Shown here in pieces: positions 16,955-27,400 of a DNA stretch of 64,000 nt. The DNA is from Streptomyces griseicoloratus (lineage in GTDB: Bacteria > Actinomycetota > Actinomycetes > Streptomycetales > Streptomycetaceae). Below the pieces are notes generated by a model, which did no database searches, was not told the origin of the DNA, and saw only the letters and a list, made by a program, of their open reading frames with translations. Within the stretch, counting starts at the first letter, position 1, and every line of letters starts with the position of its first letter. A program made the translations under genes and the position numbers. Location: NCBI RefSeq assembly GCF_014534645.1, contig NZ_JACVQF010000199.1:124001-188000 (forward strand), read 5' to 3'.

Positions 16955-17809
16955 ATGGGGTGGGTGACGGCCGGCGACTACGAGGTCGCCCTGGACGGCG
17001 GGAAGGTGGTCTGCCGCAACGCGGCCGGGCGGCGGCTGAAGTCGGTTCCGGCCAAACTCGCGGACGAACCCGCCGTCATCGGCCTGCGGCAGCTCGCCGA
17101 GTGGCTGGAGCGGCACGAACGCCAGTGCCTCACCGACGTGGAGCGGTGGATGGTCCGGTCGCTGCCCGTGCCCCTCGCCGTCATCGCCCGGGTGTGGCCC
17201 GACCCCGCCTGGCGGTCCGCCCTGCGCGATCTCGTCGTCACCGGTGCGGACGGTGAGGTCGCGGGGTTCCTGCGGGACGCCGACCCCGAGCGCGGGCTCG
17301 GTCTCGTCGACCTCGACGGGGACACGGTGCGCATCGCCCCCGACCTCGTCCGCCTGCCGCATCCCGTGCTTCTGGAAGACCTTGAGGAACTGCGGGAGTT
17401 CGCCGTCGAACTCGGTGTCGAGCAGCGGGCCCAGCAGCTCTTCCGCGAGGTGTGGCACCGCCCGGCCGCGCTCGACGCCGGGAGCACGGCGGTCGAGGAG
17501 TACGCGGGCGGCGCGTTCAAGGAGCTGCGGTTCCTGCACGGGCGGGTCACCCAGCTCGGCTACCGCGTCCGCGGCGGGTATGCCGTCTGCTCCGTGCTGG
17601 AGGACGGCCGCGGCGTCGAGGCCCGGGTCTGGGTCGGCGACTACGACGGCTACGAGGAGACGGAGACCGGCCCCCTGATGTGGACCGACGCCGCCGGCCG
17701 GGAGCTCCGGCTCGGCCAGGTCGGGCCGGTGGCCTGGTCGGAGGGCATGCGCATGGCCGCCGCCCTGTACGCGGGGCGCGACATCGAGGACGAGGAGCAG
17801 GCGGCATGA
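16955..17809 (+). CDS. DUF4132-domain protein
   Basis: 284 aa. Begins MGWVTAGDYEVALDGGKVVC. The C-terminal part carries the DUF4132 pattern: ELRFLHGRVTQLGYRVRGGY, VWVGDYDGYEETETGPL and VGPVAWSEGMRMAAALY. DUF4132 is the domain of E. coli MolR/YehI, whose biochemical role is unknown. No signal peptide or membrane segment. The stop overlaps the next ATG (17806-17809), so it is coupled to the 1694-aa protein. Genes downstream (MoxR ATPase, DUF5682, VWA, SWIM) repeat the E. coli yeh arrangement and imply a shared complex. Confidence 0.85.
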   Translation: MGWVTAGDYEVALDGGKVVCRNAAGRRLKSVPAKLADEPAVIGLRQLAEWLERHERQCLTDVERWMVRSLPVPLAVIARVWPDPAWRSALRDLVVTGADGEVAGFLRDADPERGLGLVDLDGDTVRIAPDLVRLPHPVLLEDLEELREFAVELGVEQRAQQLFREVWHRPAALDAGSTAVEEYAGGAFKELRFLHGRVTQLGYRVRGGYAVCSVLEDGRGVEARVWVGDYDGYEETETGPLMWTDAAGRELRLGQVGPVAWSEGMRMAAALYAGRDIEDEEQAA

Positions 17810-20800
17810 GCACGGCCGGCGAGAACACCGCACCCGGCGCCCTCGCGACCGGCCCCGTGGCCGGCGGCACCACCGCACCGGGCAGCCTCCTCCACGACGA
17901 GGCCGTCGCGGCCGCCCTGCTCGACGCGGGCGCCATCCTGCCGCCCGGCACCACGGGCCGGGAGGACGCCGACACCCTCACCGTCCGCAGCTACGCGCAC
18001 CCCGCCCTGGACGGCCGCGCCGTCGTCCGGCTGGTGCCGGGCACCCTCGGCGAGGCGGAGGACCTGGCGCTGGACTTCCTCGGTCTGGTCCGGGACCCGG
18101 AGGCGCCCGAGGTCGGGCAGGTGCGCCGGGAGACACTCGGCTTCCCCGCCTGGGCACTGGTCAACGACCCGGCCAACGGACACCACGCGCTGGCCCTGGT
18201 CAAGGATGTCGAGCGGCTCGCGCGGCAGGCCAAGTCCCGTCCCGGGACGGCCAAGGAGGGCTTCGAGGCGCTCGGCGAACGCCTCGGCCGGGCCGTGCCG
18301 CACTTCCTGCCCACCTTCTACGAGCAGGCGGCCCGCATCTTCCTCCAGCACGAGAACACGACGTACGCCGCCGCCTTCTTCGGCAAGGCCCGCGAGGCCG
18401 AACGGGTGCACGCGCTCCCCGTCGACGAGGAGCGGCAACGCGCCGTCTTCCTGGAGTTCGCGTTCGCCGGAGCGCTGACGGTCAAGGCGCTCAAGCAGCA
18501 TGTGAAGGACCTCTCCGGCCGGCTCGACGCCGGGCAGGCGTGGGAGCAGTTCCGGCAGCTGACCGTGGAGCGTTGCGCGGCCGGCATGCCGCCGTACGCA
18601 TCGCTGCCGCAGGACGCCCGCGTGCTGATCAAGGCCGCCGGGCTGGCGCGGGTCGAAGCGGAGTGTGCCCTTGTGGCCGATCTGATCGCCTCGCCCGCGG
18701 CCGTCCGGGCACCCGCCTCGTTCTGGAACGCCTACCGGGCCGTCCTGCCCGTGCTGGCCGAAGAGCGGCCGGCCGTGCGGACGCGGTTGCTGGAGATCAT
18801 GCCGACCGGGCTGGGCCGCAGCACCGAGGACGACGAGTTCTGGCTCACGCTGCTGACGGAGTGCGGTGCCGACCGGCTGCTGACCGGCGAGGCCGGCGAA
18901 GCGGCCGACGAGGTGGACGCGGCGGACTGGCTCGGCCGCTGGGCCGCCCACCGCAAACACGGTGCCACGCTCTGCGGCCGCTCCGCCGCCACCCTCGGCC
19001 TCGTCGCCCGGATGGCGCCGCGGCTGCGAGCCGACGGGCGGGCGGTCGACCTGTTCGGGGGCCGCCGGTACGCGGGTGCCGACATCAACCTGCTGGACCT
19101 GTGCGTGGCGGAGGGCATCCCCCTCGCCCTGCCGGATCCCGGCGCCCAGGTACACCTCGGGCTGGAGCGCTGGGCGCGTGACACAGAGCCGGGACGGCGT
19201 GACCTGGGCGCCGTCGCAGCGGACCCACGGCTGCGTCCCCTGCTGCTCCGGGCCGTCGGCGCGCTCCGCAACGACCGTGCGGCCTCCCGGCTGCTGGAAC
19301 ACCTCGCCGACCACCCCGTGCTGAGCGACGTGCTGCGCGAGTGGCTCGACGACGCGGCCGCCCGGCTCGACGCGGCGGCGGGCCTGCCCGGGGCCCGCGA
19401 GGCCCTGCACCGGCTGCGTCCCTTCCGCTCCGTGGCCCCGCGGGTCAACCCCGAAGCAGTCACCCGTGTCGGGGCGTACGACATCGCGCCCCTGCTCGCG
19501 CGGACGCTGCACGCCGGCATCCTGGACGAGCTGGGCTGGCCCGCCCTCGACGACGCCCTTCGGCTGCTCGACACCGAGACACGCAAGGACCGCGACAACT
19601 CGCTGACGGTGAACGAGGCCTGGCCCCACCTGATCCTGAGCCGCGGGCACAAGGCGGTCGTCGTCGGACCGGACGAGGTGGTTCTCGAACACGACCTGCG
19701 CCTGCCCGCCGACCTCGACCGCTGGCAGCGCCCGCAGTTCCGCTACACCGACGGCGAGTTGCTGGTGATGTGGTGGCACGACGGCAAGCAGCGCGGCTAC
19801 TGGTCCGCCCGGCCGTCGGAGGTCGTCACCTTCGACGACGATCGGACGACGCCCTGGTGGGGAGGCAACGACGCCGGCACCCCGTCGATCCCCCTGCCCG
19901 GCGGCGGCCGCGCCACCGGCGGGCGCACGTTGCACGCCGGCGACACCGTGCTGCCGTCCAGTCGCCCGGTCATCGGGGACGGCACGAGGTACTGGCGTCA
20001 GGGCCGCCAGGGGCTCCGGCAGGTGTGGCTGGAGTACGACCCGGAGACCGGCACCCACGGGCGCGCGTCCCTGCCCGCCTTCCTCCGGTCCGGCATCCGC
20101 GACGACGCGAGCCTGCTGCAGGAGCACTGTCACGTGCTGCCTCTGCAACCGGGCCTGGAGAACAGCCCGTTCGGCACCGACGGCACCGTGCTGGGCCGCT
20201 GGGTGCGTGCCGACGACGAGGGCGCCGAGCAGCGCACGACCACAGGGACGCCGGACGGCCGCACCGTCACCCTGCGGGGTGACCGGGGACGGCCGCGTGC
20301 CGTGCCGCTCGGTGCGCTGCGGCTTCCCGGAGGTGCCGGACCCGTCGCCGCGCTCCTCCACCACCGGGTCGTGCTGTTCGCTCCCGACGACGACACCTGC
20401 GCGGGCGAGCTCGCCCGGGTGACGCCGGGCGAGCGGGGAGGCGAGTTCGCCTCGGGCACCGCGCTCGTGCCGCCGATCGCCTTCTGGCATGCCCTGCGCC
20501 CCCGTGACGAGCAGGCGTCCGGTGTCCTGCGCTCGCTGACCGACGAGCATGCGGGCGAGGTGCTGCGCGTCGTGGCGCAGGCCCTGGCGGAGCGTCAGGC
20601 GCAGGTGGCCGCGGCCGGTGACGCGTCCGGGACGACGGCCGACGACAAGCCCGTCGTACCAAGCGTGAAGGACGTGGTCCGGGGTGCCCTCGACGGGTCG
20701 CTTCCCGGTCTCACCGACGAGCGGCTGCGGACCGGTGTGGGCGCCCTGGTCCACACGGCACTGCAGATCGCCGGCCTGGTCACCGAGTTCGTGACACCGC

Positions 20801-22890
20801 CCGCCGAGCGGCCGAAGCCGGACCCGCGGCGCACCGAGGGCATGTTCGCGGACCACCGGCCCGAACACGGCGACGACCACACGCTGCGTACGGCCACCGA
20901 CGGCCTGGCCACCGTGTGGGGCGGCTGGGGCGGCAACCGCCAGTGGACGGCCCTGCGCCAGATCCGCGCCGTGAACCACGTACTGTCCGGGAAGCCCGCC
21001 GACGGAAAACCGCTGCCGGACCTCGCGCGCCTCGGTGCCCTGCGGGACGGGTGGCACAGCGACGAGTACACGATCCCCGGCATCGGCTTGGTCTGGCCGA
21101 CGCTCCTGACCGTGCTGCGGCCGTTGGTCTACCGTGCCGCCTCGCCGGTCCTGCCGGAAGCGGAACGCGAGGCGCTGCTCCTGCTGTTCGAGGCGCTGGC
21201 CGAAGGGCCGCTCGCCGCTCCCGGGGGCGCACTGCGCGAGATCGTGCTGAGCGAGCCCCACGACAAGCAGCAGCGCGCCGGTCAGGTGCTGCGCCGGGAC
21301 GACCGCACCGTGGTCGTCCTCGGCTGCAAGAACGTCGACCACGCCCGCGGCCGTATCAACTGGCTCGCGTTCGACCACGATCCGTCGGGCGGTTTCGGGG
21401 CCGTCGCCCACTTCGCCCTGGAAAAGGAGACCCGGCACTCCGCGGCCTTCCCGGCTGACGGGCTCGCCGCCGTCGCCCGGCTGATCCGGGACAAGGGCGC
21501 CGCCCCCTGGCGTCCCGAGGCGCCCGCCGCGCTCGTGGCGGCGACGGATGCGGGGCTGGGCCCGGTCCAGGCCACGGTGCTTCTCGCAGGGAAGCCGCAG
21601 CAGCTCGGCGCGGATGCGCTGGCCCTGATCGGACTGAAGCCGCGTCAGCTCGACGTGGGCAACGGCATGCTGGGCTCGCTTCACTTCCGCGACCGCAAGG
21701 CACTCGTCGACGCCCTGCTGCCGGACGATCCCGCCGAGCTGTGGACGGCCGGGCCGGACACGGACGCCGCGGGCCGGGTGTGGGCCGAACGCCTCGGTTC
21801 CTTCGTCCGTGTGCCCGAGGACCTGGCCGCCGACCTCGCCGGCCTGCCCACGGGTTACGCCGAGGACGTGCTCAACCCCGGGCGCACCCCCTGGCTCAGC
21901 CGGACCACCGTCCAGCGGCCCGACCAGGACGGCAGGCTGGTACCGGAGGACCCCGACGCGCTGCCCTCGGGACGCGGCCTGACCGGTGCCGTCGCCGCCC
22001 TCGCGGCCCTCGCCTACGCCCTGCCCCACGGTCACCCCCTGCGGGCCGCACTGCCGGAAGGGCTCGTTGCCCTGCGCCGTCGTGTCGCCGACCCGGGGCT
22101 GCTGCTCGATCTCGACGTCTCATGGACGGAGAAGGGCGGGCCGACGGCCGTCGAACTGCGCAAGGCATACGGGCTGCCCGCGACCGGCGGTGCCGACGCG
22201 GACGGGTCGGCACGGCTGGGTGCGGCGCTGGTGCTCCGGGTCTGGCGCGGCGACCAGGAGACCGTGCTGGTCCGCCCGGCCGGCCTCACCGGCCCCGACG
22301 ACCCCGTCTTCGGACTGCTCGACGGGTTGGTGGGGGCCACGCGCGGGGCCGGGATGCGGGCGCTGCGGACGATCCTCGGTGACGACCTCGCCCCGGCCCT
22401 CGACGCGGGCACCGACCGGGACGGGCCTGTCGGACACGCTCAGGACCCCACGGTCGGTGCGCCGCAGCTCGTCGCCGAGGTCGCCGCGGTTCACGGTCTG
22501 AGCGAGGACGCGGCAGTGCTGTATCTGCAGTTGCTCGCCCTGCCCGATCCGACGGACCGCAACTGCGCCCGCTGGACCGGCTGGAAGCCGGCGCGGCTGA
22601 AGAAGGCCCGCGCCGAACTCGCCGCGACGGACCTCGTCGTCGAGGCCAAGCGCCCTCGGGCCGGACGTACCCTCTTCCTGCCCTGCGGTTGGCGCGACCT
22701 CAAGGCGCCCGCCCTGCCGGTGGAGACCTGGAAGGAGGGTCTCTACCCGGTGCACGAGGGGATACGGAGCCTGCCGCTGCTGCCGGTGGCCGCCCTGTTC
22801 GCCCGGGCCTGGGAGCGGGTCCGCTCCGGTGACGCGCCCGCCTACGAGGAGCTCACCACGCGTGCCACGCGGAAGGGCCGGCGCCGATGA
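17806..22890 (+). CDS. 1694-aa protein of unknown function in the MoxR/VWA locus
   Basis: A single continuous frame of 1695 codons, coupled to the DUF4132 gene. The N terminus (about 1-330) is helical and TPR-like in feel: HFLPTFYEQAARIFLQHENT, YAAAFFGKAREAERVHALPV, GALTVKALKQHVKDLSGRL. The middle contains VVVGPDEVVLEHDLRLP and a WWHDGKQRGYW beta-rich section that could form a propeller-like or scaffold domain. The C terminus (ARWTGWKPARLKKARAEL, ATDLVVEAKRPRAGRTLFLP) resembles a winged-helix end and may explain why relatives have been labelled DNA-binding. No ATPase, nuclease or membrane motif was seen. Likely the large scaffold or substrate adaptor for the MoxR machine; this is inference. 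Confidence 0.85.
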   Translation: MSTAGENTAPGALATGPVAGGTTAPGSLLHDEAVAAALLDAGAILPPGTTGREDADTLTVRSYAHPALDGRAVVRLVPGTLGEAEDLALDFLGLVRDPEAPEVGQVRRETLGFPAWALVNDPANGHHALALVKDVERLARQAKSRPGTAKEGFEALGERLGRAVPHFLPTFYEQAARIFLQHENTTYAAAFFGKAREAERVHALPVDEERQRAVFLEFAFAGALTVKALKQHVKDLSGRLDAGQAWEQFRQLTVERCAAGMPPYASLPQDARVLIKAAGLARVEAECALVADLIASPAAVRAPASFWNAYRAVLPVLAEERPAVRTRLLEIMPTGLGRSTEDDEFWLTLLTECGADRLLTGEAGEAADEVDAADWLGRWAAHRKHGATLCGRSAATLGLVARMAPRLRADGRAVDLFGGRRYAGADINLLDLCVAEGIPLALPDPGAQVHLGLERWARDTEPGRRDLGAVAADPRLRPLLLRAVGALRNDRAASRLLEHLADHPVLSDVLREWLDDAAARLDAAAGLPGAREALHRLRPFRSVAPRVNPEAVTRVGAYDIAPLLARTLHAGILDELGWPALDDALRLLDTETRKDRDNSLTVNEAWPHLILSRGHKAVVVGPDEVVLEHDLRLPADLDRWQRPQFRYTDGELLVMWWHDGKQRGYWSARPSEVVTFDDDRTTPWWGGNDAGTPSIPLPGGGRATGGRTLHAGDTVLPSSRPVIGDGTRYWRQGRQGLRQVWLEYDPETGTHGRASLPAFLRSGIRDDASLLQEHCHVLPLQPGLENSPFGTDGTVLGRWVRADDEGAEQRTTTGTPDGRTVTLRGDRGRPRAVPLGALRLPGGAGPVAALLHHRVVLFAPDDDTCAGELARVTPGERGGEFASGTALVPPIAFWHALRPRDEQASGVLRSLTDEHAGEVLRVVAQALAERQAQVAAAGDASGTTADDKPVVPSVKDVVRGALDGSLPGLTDERLRTGVGALVHTALQIAGLVTEFVTPPAERPKPDPRRTEGMFADHRPEHGDDHTLRTATDGLATVWGGWGGNRQWTALRQIRAVNHVLSGKPADGKPLPDLARLGALRDGWHSDEYTIPGIGLVWPTLLTVLRPLVYRAASPVLPEAEREALLLLFEALAEGPLAAPGGALREIVLSEPHDKQQRAGQVLRRDDRTVVVLGCKNVDHARGRINWLAFDHDPSGGFGAVAHFALEKETRHSAAFPADGLAAVARLIRDKGAAPWRPEAPAALVAATDAGLGPVQATVLLAGKPQQLGADALALIGLKPRQLDVGNGMLGSLHFRDRKALVDALLPDDPAELWTAGPDTDAAGRVWAERLGSFVRVPEDLAADLAGLPTGYAEDVLNPGRTPWLSRTTVQRPDQDGRLVPEDPDALPSGRGLTGAVAALAALAYALPHGHPLRAALPEGLVALRRRVADPGLLLDLDVSWTEKGGPTAVELRKAYGLPATGGADADGSARLGAALVLRVWRGDQETVLVRPAGLTGPDDPVFGLLDGLVGATRGAGMRALRTILGDDLAPALDAGTDRDGPVGHAQDPTVGAPQLVAEVAAVHGLSEDAAVLYLQLLALPDPTDRNCARWTGWKPARLKKARAELAATDLVVEAKRPRAGRTLFLPCGWRDLKAPALPVETWKEGLYPVHEGIRSLPLLPVAALFARAWERVRSGDAPAYEELTTRATRKGRRR

Positions 22891-22920
22891 CGGCGGCGGC
22901 CCGGGTCCGCTGACAGGCGG

Positions 22921-23202
22921 CCACCAGTGCCGACCGCCCGAACCCATCGGCCGGGACCCACTGGTGGCCACCACCCGGGCCTGCCGCACAGTCACCAGCC
23001 CCTCGCCGCGCCACCGCCCCCCACCACGGCCACCGGTGCCGACCGCCCGAATCCGCGGGCGGAAGCCACTGATGACCGCCCCGCCCCGGGCCCGCCATCA
23101 CGGTTACGGTGCCCACCGCCCGAACCCGTCGGACCGAACCACAGACGACCGCCACCGCGCCCGCAACGAGGTCTCCGGTGCCCACCGCCCGGATCCGCCA
23201 GG
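22921..23202 (+). repeat. Four imperfect repeats in the 429-bp spacer before the MoxR gene
   Basis: A core close to CCGGTGCCSACCGCCCGRAY appears at about 22921-22952, 23030-23058, 23104-23132 and 23172-23202. Spacing is 109, 74 and 68 bp. The spacer (22891-23319) is the only long gap inside an otherwise tightly packed locus. No convincing gene is present there: frames on both strands read as low-complexity Gly/Arg/Pro repeats. Possible internal promoter or regulator-binding array, or degenerate minisatellite. Confidence 0.6.
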
Positions 23203-23319
23203 AGCGCGGGCCGGAGGTGACCGGCGCCCGAGCACTCGCTGGGCGCCGCCGACGACGCTGCCCGGATCCCGAGGAGCACCACCGATGACCACCCGCCCCG
23301 ATCACCGGAAGAACCGCCC

Positions 23320-24489
23320 ATGACCACCACCCTCGCCCCCGACACCGCCCGCCAGATCGTCCCGCCCGAGGACCGTCACGCCACCGAGCTGGCCTTCCTC
23401 GCCGCGTACGACGACGGCCCGCGCCCGCCCGCCTGGCGGCTCACTCCCCGTGCCGTCGTCCTGTTCGTCATGGGCAGCGACGGCGTGGCCCTGCGACTGC
23501 CCGACGACGCCGAGGTGCCCGAGGGCGTGCCGCGCCGCCTCGTCGTGGAGGGCAAGTTCGTCGGCGACCGGGCGCTGGTCGAGCGGTGCGTCGTCACGCT
23601 GGCCGGCGAACGCGGCCTGCTGCTCGTCGGCGAGCCCGGCACCGCCAAGTCCATGCTCTCCGAGCTGCTGTCGGCAGCCGTCTGCGGCACCAGCGGTCTG
23701 GTCGTCCAGGGCACGGCCGGCACGACCGAGGACCAGCTCAAGTACGGCTGGAACTACTCCCTGCTGCTGGCCCAGGGCCCCAGCCGGCAGGCACTGGTGC
23801 CCTCTCCCGTCCTGACCGCCATGACCCGGGGCGGCATCGCCCGGGTCGAGGAGGTCACCCGCTGCCTGCCGGAGGTGCAGGACTCCCTGGTCTCCCTGCT
23901 CTCCGAGCGCCGCATCGCCGTCCCCGAACTGGCGGGTACCGAGGACGCGCTGGCGCACGCGGCGCCCGGGTTCAACCTCATCGCCACCGCCAACCTCCGC
24001 GACAAGGGCGTCTCCGAGATGTCGGCCGCGCTCAAGCGCCGGTTCAACTTCGAGACGGTCGGCCCCATCCCGGACCTGGATGCGGAGACGGCGTTGGTCC
24101 GCAGCCAGGCGCGGGCGTCCGTGGAGCGGGCGGGGGCGCCGTTCCAGGTCGACGACGCCGTGCTGGAGGCCCTCGTCACCGCCTTCCGCGACCTGCGGGA
24201 GGGCCGGTCGGCGGAAGGCTGGGAAGTCGAGCGGCCCTCCACTGTCATGAGCACCGCGGAGGCCGTGTCCGTCGCGGGTGCGCTGGGGCTGGCGGCGGCG
24301 TACTTCCCGGGCGACCGGGACGTGCTGGGACTGCTGCCGGGCCATCTCCTCGGCGTGGTCCGCAAGGACGACCCCGCCGACGCGGCCCGGCTGCGCGGCT
24401 ACTGGGACGGCCCCGTCCGGCGCCGGGCCGAGCAGGGTTCGGCCACCTGGCGCACCCTGTGGGACCTGCGTACGGTCCTGGAGGACTGA
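23320..24489 (+). CDS. MoxR-type AAA+ ATPase (YehL-like)
   Basis: 389 aa from ATG 23320. Walker A GEPGTAKS at about residues 104-111, the MoxR-style loop VQGTAGTTEDQLKYGWNYS, a Walker B-like strand IARVEEVTRCLPEVQDSL, sensor 1 FNLIATANLRDKG and the arginine-finger region ALKRRFNFETV. The Walker B segment reads VEE rather than the usual DE, as I recall is normal in this subfamily. MoxR ATPases work as chaperones that remodel or load cofactors into partner proteins together with VWA-domain proteins. It lies two bases upstream of the DUF5682-VWA gene. Confidence 0.92.
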   Translation: MTTTLAPDTARQIVPPEDRHATELAFLAAYDDGPRPPAWRLTPRAVVLFVMGSDGVALRLPDDAEVPEGVPRRLVVEGKFVGDRALVERCVVTLAGERGLLLVGEPGTAKSMLSELLSAAVCGTSGLVVQGTAGTTEDQLKYGWNYSLLLAQGPSRQALVPSPVLTAMTRGGIARVEEVTRCLPEVQDSLVSLLSERRIAVPELAGTEDALAHAAPGFNLIATANLRDKGVSEMSAALKRRFNFETVGPIPDLDAETALVRSQARASVERAGAPFQVDDAVLEALVTAFRDLREGRSAEGWEVERPSTVMSTAEAVSVAGALGLAAAYFPGDRDVLGLLPGHLLGVVRKDDPADAARLRGYWDGPVRRRAEQGSATWRTLWDLRTVLED

Positions 24490-24491
24490 CG

Positions 24492-27400
24492 GTGTCCGCC
24501 TCCCCGTCGCTGTCCCCCGACGAAGCGATCGCCGCCCTCACGGATCCTTCGGCGCCCTACCTCATCGGCGTACGCCACCACGCGCCGTCCCTGGCGGCGG
24601 CCGTCCCGGCGTTGCTGGACGAGGCCGCACCGGACGTCGTGCTGGTGGAGCTGCCCGCCGAGATGCAGGAGTGGCTGCCGTGGCTCGGGCACGAGGAGAC
24701 GCGGGCGCCGGTCGCCCTGGCCGCCGCTCCCGCCGAGGGCGGCGGCGGGCCGGCCTTCTATCCGTTCGCCGACTTCTCCCCCGAGCTCGTCGCCGTACGG
24801 TGGGCCGCCCGGAACGGGGTACGGGTCGTGGCCTGCGACCTTCCGCTGGCCGACCGGGCGTGGCAGCACGGCCGCCACGCGACGCCGCCACCGGCACCGG
24901 CACCGGCACCGGCACCGGCACCGGCACCGGCGTCCAGTGTGCTCCGCCCGGGCGACGCCCCGCCCCCGTCCGCGGAGTCCGGTCCGGCCTCGGCCGGCGC
25001 CGGCACGGGGCCCGGTCGCCCCGGCCTCACCGCGGCTCTCCGCGCCCGGCTCACCGGTCGTGCGGGCGAGGACCTGTGGGACCGGCTCGTCGAGGCCACC
25101 GCCCCGGGCTCACCGCCCGAGGCCCTGCGCCGGGCAGCCCTCCTCACCGGGTGGGCGCTGCGCGAGGAGGCCGTCGCCTCCGGCGGGGTCCCCGAGCTGG
25201 ACCTGCGGCGCGAGCGGTGGATGCGCTCCTGTCTGGCCGACGCCACCGCGAGCGGCGAGCGGGCCGCCGTGGTCGTCGGTGCCTTCCACGCCCCTGCCCT
25301 GGCTGCTTCGACCGCCGGGGCACGGCCCGGTGCGGAGCACCCGGCACGGCCGGACGGTCCGGACGGCAGCGTCATGCCGGGCTGGACGACGTCCCTCATC
25401 CCGTACACCTACGCGCTTCTGGACGAGCGGTCGGGCTATCCGGCGGGCATCCGGGACCCGGAGTGGCAGCATCTGGTCCTGCGGTCCGCGGGCGACCCCG
25501 CCGCGCTGGAGGAGGCGCTGACGGGGGCGGCCGTACGGGTGTGCGCGGAACTGCGGGCCCTCGGCCATCCGTCGGGGCCCGCCGACGCACGCGAGATCAC
25601 CCGGTTCGCCTCGGACCTGGCGCGGCTGCGTGGGCTTCCCGCCGCGGGCCGGGGAGAACTGGTCGAGGCGGTGCAGACGGTACTCGCCCAGGGCGAGCCG
25701 TACGGCAGGGGACGGGCCGTCGCACGGGCGATGGAGAAGGTGCTCGTGGGGACGCGCAGCGGCCGTCCCGCCCCGGGCGCACCGCGCAGCGGCCTCGCCC
25801 CGGCCGTCGAGGCGGAGCTGTCGGCGCTGGGGCTGCCGGGGCCGGGCGCCGACGCGCCGGGCGCGGCCCGCGACCTCCGCCTGGACCCGCTGCGGTCCGA
25901 CCTCGACCGCCGTCGCGAACTGCTGCTGCGCCGGCTGTCGGTGTGCGGTGTGCCGTACGGCGAGAGGAAGGACGTGGCCGGCGCGGGCGGCGCCGAGGCC
26001 CTGACGACCCGTTGGGAAGTGCGCTGGACACCCGCGACGGAGGCCATGCTGACCGCCGCAGGCGTCCGCGGGGTCACTCCCGCACAGGCTGCCGAAGGGG
26101 TGCTGCGCGAGCGCCGACGGGCGGAGAGGGACGAGGGCGGTCCTACGGCCGCGCAGACGCTGGAGGGACTTCGCCAGGCGGCGGAGTGCGGTCTTCCCGG
26201 ACTGACGGACGCACGGCTCGCGGAGGCGGCCGAGGTGCTGCCGGCCGCCGCCACACTGCCCGAACTCCTCACCGGTCTCAGTCTGTCGGACCGGTTGCGG
26301 GCCGGTCACGTCGCCGGGCTCGGCGCCGATGGGGACCGTACGGCTCGGGCCGCCGCCCTGGCCGAGTCGCTCACCGCCGCCGCGGTGCGCCAGGTGGACG
26401 GCCTCATGGGTTCCGAGGACCCGGCCGACGCCCACGCCCTGCTGGAGCTGGCCCACCGGGCCGACGTCCTCGGCGGCATCCGTCTGACCGATGCGCTGGT
26501 CCGCCTCGCGCATGACGGTTCACCTCTGATGCGCGGCGCCGCGGGTGCCGTCCGGGTGCTCCTGGGGCACGAGGACCCCCGGGCGCTCGGGGGGCGCGTT
26601 GCCTCCTGGGTCGATGCGGCGGCCGACCCCGCCTCCCGGGCCGCGCTCACCGCCCGGCTCACCGGTCTGCTGACGGCCGCGGGCCCGCTGCTGGAGGCGG
26701 CCGCACCGGCGCTGGACCCGCTGCTCGACCGCGTGTCCGAGCTGCCCGACCGGGACTTCCTGGACCGGCTCCCGGCGCTGCGCGGAGGCTTCGACACCCT
26801 CAGCCCGGCCGCCCGCGACCGTCTCCTCGCCGCCGTAGAGGAACGCCTCGCCACCAGCCATCTCGCCGACACCGGCGGCCTGGACCCCGCCGCCCTCGCC
26901 CGGTGGACCCGCGCGGACCTCGCGGCCCGTGCCGCCCTGGGCACGCTCGGGCTGCTGCCGCAGTCCCCCGCGCGAGAGTCCGGCACGCCCGCCCATGAGC
27001 CACCACCCACCACCACCGAGGAACGTCGGCTCCCCCCGGAGGATCACCGACTGGCCCCGGCCGACCGCTGGCGGCTCCTGCTCGGTCGCCGTGCCGACCG
27101 GCTGCCGCGCTCCGCGTCCGCCGTGGCCACCGCGTTGGACGAGCTGTACGGCAGTGGACGCGGGGAGGGCAGCAGGGGCGACCTGACCGGGCCGGGCGGC
27201 CGCGGTGGTGGCCGGGAGGCCCCCTATCCCAGCGTGCGGGAGTGGTCCGAGGAGCTGGCGGTGCTCTTCGGGCCGGGCATCCGCGAGGAGGTCCTGGCGG
27301 CCGCCGCCGCGTCCGGCCGGCAGGACGTGCTGGCAGAGCTCGATCCGGACAGTGTGCGTCCCTCCGTCGACCTGCTGCGCACCGTGCTCCGGCACGCCGG

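Noticed and set aside
17650-22035. Very long open reverse frame opposite the 1694-aa gene
   Set aside because: It is an antisense shadow: the forward frame has overlap with its upstream gene, protein-like composition and conserved-looking domains, while the reverse product is low-complexity Gly/Arg/Gln sequence.
22853-23345. Reverse-strand gene in the MoxR spacer
   Set aside because: The frames encode only Gly/Arg/Val repeats produced by the DNA repeat; no ribosome site or homologous motif.
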